A stretch of DNA of 64,000 nucleotides from Gimibacter soli. GTDB lineage: Bacteria; Pseudomonadota; Alphaproteobacteria; Sphingomonadales; Kordiimonadaceae. How positions within the stretch are numbered: position 1 is the stretch's first letter; every line of letters starts with the position of its first letter. Positions 61,810 to 64,000 of the stretch are shown one piece after another. The stretch lies in NCBI RefSeq assembly GCF_028463845.1, contig NZ_CP116805.1:868001-932000 (forward strand), given 5' to 3'. A program made the position numbers and the translations under genes. The notes under the pieces are model-generated. The model ran no database searches, had not been told where the DNA came from, and worked only from the letters and a program-made list of their open reading frames with translations.

Positions 61810-63198
61810 TTACTTGGTCAGCGTTGTCAGCACCCGGTACATCTGGTCCAGCGCCACCGGAATTGTGGCGACCGGCACCCGCTCGTTCAGGCCATGCGAG
61901 AAACCGTCGCTGTTCTTCATATAGATGCTTTCAATCCCGTAGGTCGGCATGCCGGCAGCGCGGTAATGCATGCCATCGGTGGCGCCCGGCGACATGGCCG
62001 GAATGATCGGCAGGCCGGGGAAATTGGCATGCACGGCATCGGTAACCGCCGTCATGATATCATCCCGCAGCGGCGAGGCCGGGCTTTCGGTACTTTCACC
62101 CCGCTGGGTGAAGACAACATGATCGTCATTCACGGCCTTCTGGAGGCGTTCCTGCGTCAGCGCCACGCCTTCGCCGGGGAAGATGCGGCAGTTGACGGTG
62201 GCCACGGCCGATTGCGGCAGGGCGTTTTCAGCGTGGCCGCCCTCCAGCATCGTGGCGACACAGGTGGTGCCGGTGACGCCCACATAGCTCGCCTGCTTGC
62301 GGAGGGTCGCAACGGCTTTCTTGTCCTTCGGGTTTTTCGCGAAGGCGGTCATGGCCGCACCCAGTTCACCGCCGGTGAGCGGACCCTGGGCCTTGAAGAA
62401 GCCAAGGGTGATGTCGTTCGTATTGACCGGGAAACTGTAGTTTTCGATCGCCGTCAGGGCCTTGGCCAGCCGGTAGATGGCGTTCGACCCCGTAGGACGG
62501 GAGCTGTGGCCGCCCGGATCGGTGACGGTCAGATGGAAGGTGGCGTAGGTTTTCTCGGCTGCCTGCAGGCTGTAGCTCAGCACCTTGCCGTCCTCGCCGA
62601 TGGTGCCGCCACCGGCATCGGCATTCAGCACGAACTCGGCGTCCGTTAGGTCGCGGTGCTCGTTGGCGATGGCTTTGGTGGTGACCATCGAGGATTCCTC
62701 GTCGCCTGAGAAGGCGATAACCAGATCGCGGTTCGGCACATAGCCTTCGGCCTTCAGGCGCAGGAAGGTGGTGACAAGCGAGGTGACACCAAACTTGTTA
62801 TCCACGATGCCGCGACCGAAGAGATAGCCGTTTTCCTCCACCATCGTGAAGGGATCGCGTTCCCAGTCCTCGCGCTTGGCCTCAACCACATCCATATGGG
62901 CAGCCAGGAGGATCGGCTTCTTGCCCGCCGAGCCATCGCCCCGGTAGCGCACCACAAGGGCCGCCGTCTCACCGTGCGGCAGGATATGGATATCCTCGGC
63001 TGCAAAGCCGCCGGCCTTCAATTGGTCGGCGAGGTAGGCGGCATAAGCGGGGACCTGGCCGTGGCCTTCAGCGGTGTGGAAGGTGATCGATTTTCCAAGG
63101 ATTTCCTTGAAACGTTCGTTCCAGTCCGTGTCGGCAGCGAAAGCCGAGGAAGACAGGAGGGCGGCCACTGAGGCCGCCTTCAGAAGGGTCGAAATCAT
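61810..63198 (-). CDS. M20 family metallopeptidase, secreted
   Basis: 462 residues with a signal peptide (about 1-21). Zinc ligands are in AAHMDVVEAKRE, GIVDNKFG, and SGDEESSM; the dimerisation domain follows at about 210-330. M20 enzymes hydrolyse N-terminal amino acids or peptides. It is very similar to the next gene upstream (63208-64000): shared runs include MTAFAKNPKDKK and GGHAENALPQ. A tandem duplication is likely. The stop of the neighbour is nine bases before its start region, so they are cotranscribed. A terminator follows. Confidence 0.92.
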   Translation of the reverse strand: MISTLLKAASVAALLSSSAFAADTDWNERFKEILGKSITFHTAEGHGQVPAYAAYLADQLKAGGFAAEDIHILPHGETAALVVRYRGDGSAGKKPILLAAHMDVVEAKREDWERDPFTMVEENGYLFGRGIVDNKFGVTSLVTTFLRLKAEGYVPNRDLVIAFSGDEESSMVTTKAIANEHRDLTDAEFVLNADAGGGTIGEDGKVLSYSLQAAEKTYATFHLTVTDPGGHSSRPTGSNAIYRLAKALTAIENYSFPVNTNDITLGFFKAQGPLTGGELGAAMTAFAKNPKDKKAVATLRKQASYVGVTGTTCVATMLEGGHAENALPQSAVATVNCRIFPGEGVALTQERLQKAVNDDHVVFTQRGESTESPASPLRDDIMTAVTDAVHANFPGLPIIPAMSPGATDGMHYRAAGMPTYGIESIYMKNSDGFSHGLNERVPVATIPVALDQMYRVLTTLTK

Positions 63199-63207
63199 GA
63201 GATTATC

Positions 63208-64000
63208 CTATTTCTTGCTGCCGAGATCGGTCATCAGGTGATGCCAGTGATCAAGCGCGAGCGGGATCGTGGCGGCGGGCAGCCGCTCGTTCAGGCCGTG
63301 GGCGAACATATCGGACATCTTCATATAGATGCCGCTGACGCCATAGGTCGGCCAGCCGGAAGCGCGGTAGTGCTTGCCGTCGGTGCCGCCCGATTCCATT
63401 TGCGGCAGGATCGTGAGGCCGGGATAAGCCGCATGCACCGAAGCGGTGATCGCATCCACCACATCATCGCGCAGCGGCGAGGCGGGCGAGGCGGTGCCAT
63501 CCCCCAGAAGCTTCCACTGGATCGCATCGTTGCCGGCGACCTTCTTGAGGGTCGCGAGCGTTTCCTCGGCCTTGGTGCCGGGGAAGATGCGACAGTTGAT
63601 GGTGGCGGTTGCCGCCTGCGGCAGGGCGTTTTCAGCGTGGCCGCCCTTCAGCATAGTGGCGATGCAGGTGGTGCCGGTGGTGCCGACATATTCAGGGCTT
63701 GAACGCAGCACGCCGAGGGCCTTTTTGTCCTTCGGGTTCTTCGCGAAGGCCGTCATGGCCGCGCCGGCCTCACCGCCGACGATGGGGCCGAGCGTGGCGA
63801 AATAGCGCGTGGTGATTTCGTTCACTTCGGCCGGAAACTCGAAGGCCTCGATCTTTTTCAGCGCCGTCGCGAGATCATAGATCGCATTGTCCTTGCGGGG
63901 ACGCGAGCTGTGGCCGCCGGGATTGGTGACGGTCATCTCGAACGAGGCATAGGTCTTTTCCGCCGCCTGGATCGCATAGGCGACCGGGGTGCCATCGGGC
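63208..64000 (-). CDS. M20 family metallopeptidase, 5' end beyond window
   Basis: The minus-strand frame is open from the right edge (64000) to a stop at 63208; 264 residues of the C-terminal part are visible. The visible sequence aligns along its whole length with the neighbour: VTNPGGHSSRPRKDNAIYDL, AFAKNPKDKKALGVL and SPASPLRDDVVDAI. The zinc-ligand N-terminal part lies outside the window. It is the upstream member of a tandem pair; one copy may have a different peptide preference. Confidence 0.9.
   Translation of the reverse strand, partial: PDGTPVAYAIQAAEKTYASFEMTVTNPGGHSSRPRKDNAIYDLATALKKIEAFEFPAEVNEITTRYFATLGPIVGGEAGAAMTAFAKNPKDKKALGVLRSSPEYVGTTGTTCIATMLKGGHAENALPQAATATINCRIFPGTKAEETLATLKKVAGNDAIQWKLLGDGTASPASPLRDDVVDAITASVHAAYPGLTILPQMESGGTDGKHYRASGWPTYGVSGIYMKMSDMFAHGLNERLPAATIPLALDHWHHLMTDLGSKK

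Overview
The window is GC-rich, gene-dense bacterial chromosome that reads as an Alphaproteobacterium. Markers typical of that class are a DUF2125 protein, an MJ0042 zinc-ribbon/DUF3426 protein next to ftsEX, the argH-lptM-lysA order divergent from tlpA, DUF3035 behind ileS-lspA, DUF2849 and DUF934 in the sulfate operon, a TIGR01459 HAD protein, a CheZ-type phosphatase beside cheY, a TipF-like EAL protein, CtrA-like TTAA-N7-TTAA sites and a PEP-CTERM protein of the PEPxxW type. The order Kordiimonadales or a relative is my guess; no rRNA is present to decide it. No phage, insertion sequence, CRISPR array or plasmid module was seen.

Layout. 1-4.7 kb: envelope and division genes (DUF2125, DUF218, ftsX, ftsE) facing a zinc-ribbon membrane protein and hpt. 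4.8-9 kb: lysine/arginine biosynthesis (lysA, a 37-residue LptM-like lipoprotein, argH), divergent tlpA and a glutathione transferase; two copies of a palindromic repeat sit at the two convergent gene ends. 9-13.6 kb: 3-hydroxybutyryl-CoA dehydrogenase, etfAB, a cobalamin adenosyltransferase with a HIG1-like protein, and gluQ. 13.8-18 kb: HNH protein, a two-repeat unknown, coq7-dsbB-yqaA, and a secreted serine hydrolase. 18.3 kb: tRNA-Leu(CAA), followed by an orphan PEP-CTERM protein.

19.6-26 kb is the most distinctive block: a TonB2/TtpC-like energy-transduction operon transcribed leftward as DUF3450 protein, large ExbB with periplasmic coiled coil, small ExbB, two ExbD, TonB and a TPR protein. 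A second, separately transcribed TonB paralogue follows behind a terminator and has a Fur-like site in front of it. Together these should form an inner-membrane proton-driven motor that energises outer-membrane TonB-dependent transporters.

26.6-43.6 kb mixes a pabB-pabC fusion, an AceE/transketolase-like enzyme, small membrane or secreted proteins, an SCP2 protein, a degenerate EAL protein, a HAD protein, cheY-cheZ, a MaoC hydratase, ribF, a histidine kinase and an MliC/COG3650 lipoprotein. 44-56.6 kb is mostly housekeeping: ileS-lspA-DUF3035, mutL, rsmD-rluB, tadA-mscS, a hydrolase, and a LysR/periplasmic-protein/HNH cluster. 56.7-61.4 kb is an assimilatory sulfate reduction operon (cysG, DUF2849, cysI, DUF934, cysH) with overlapping genes. 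61.8-64 kb holds tandem M20 peptidases, the second cut by the window edge.

Coordinates and reading frames were read directly from the sequence. Family assignments come from recognised motifs and recalled family features; no database search was run.
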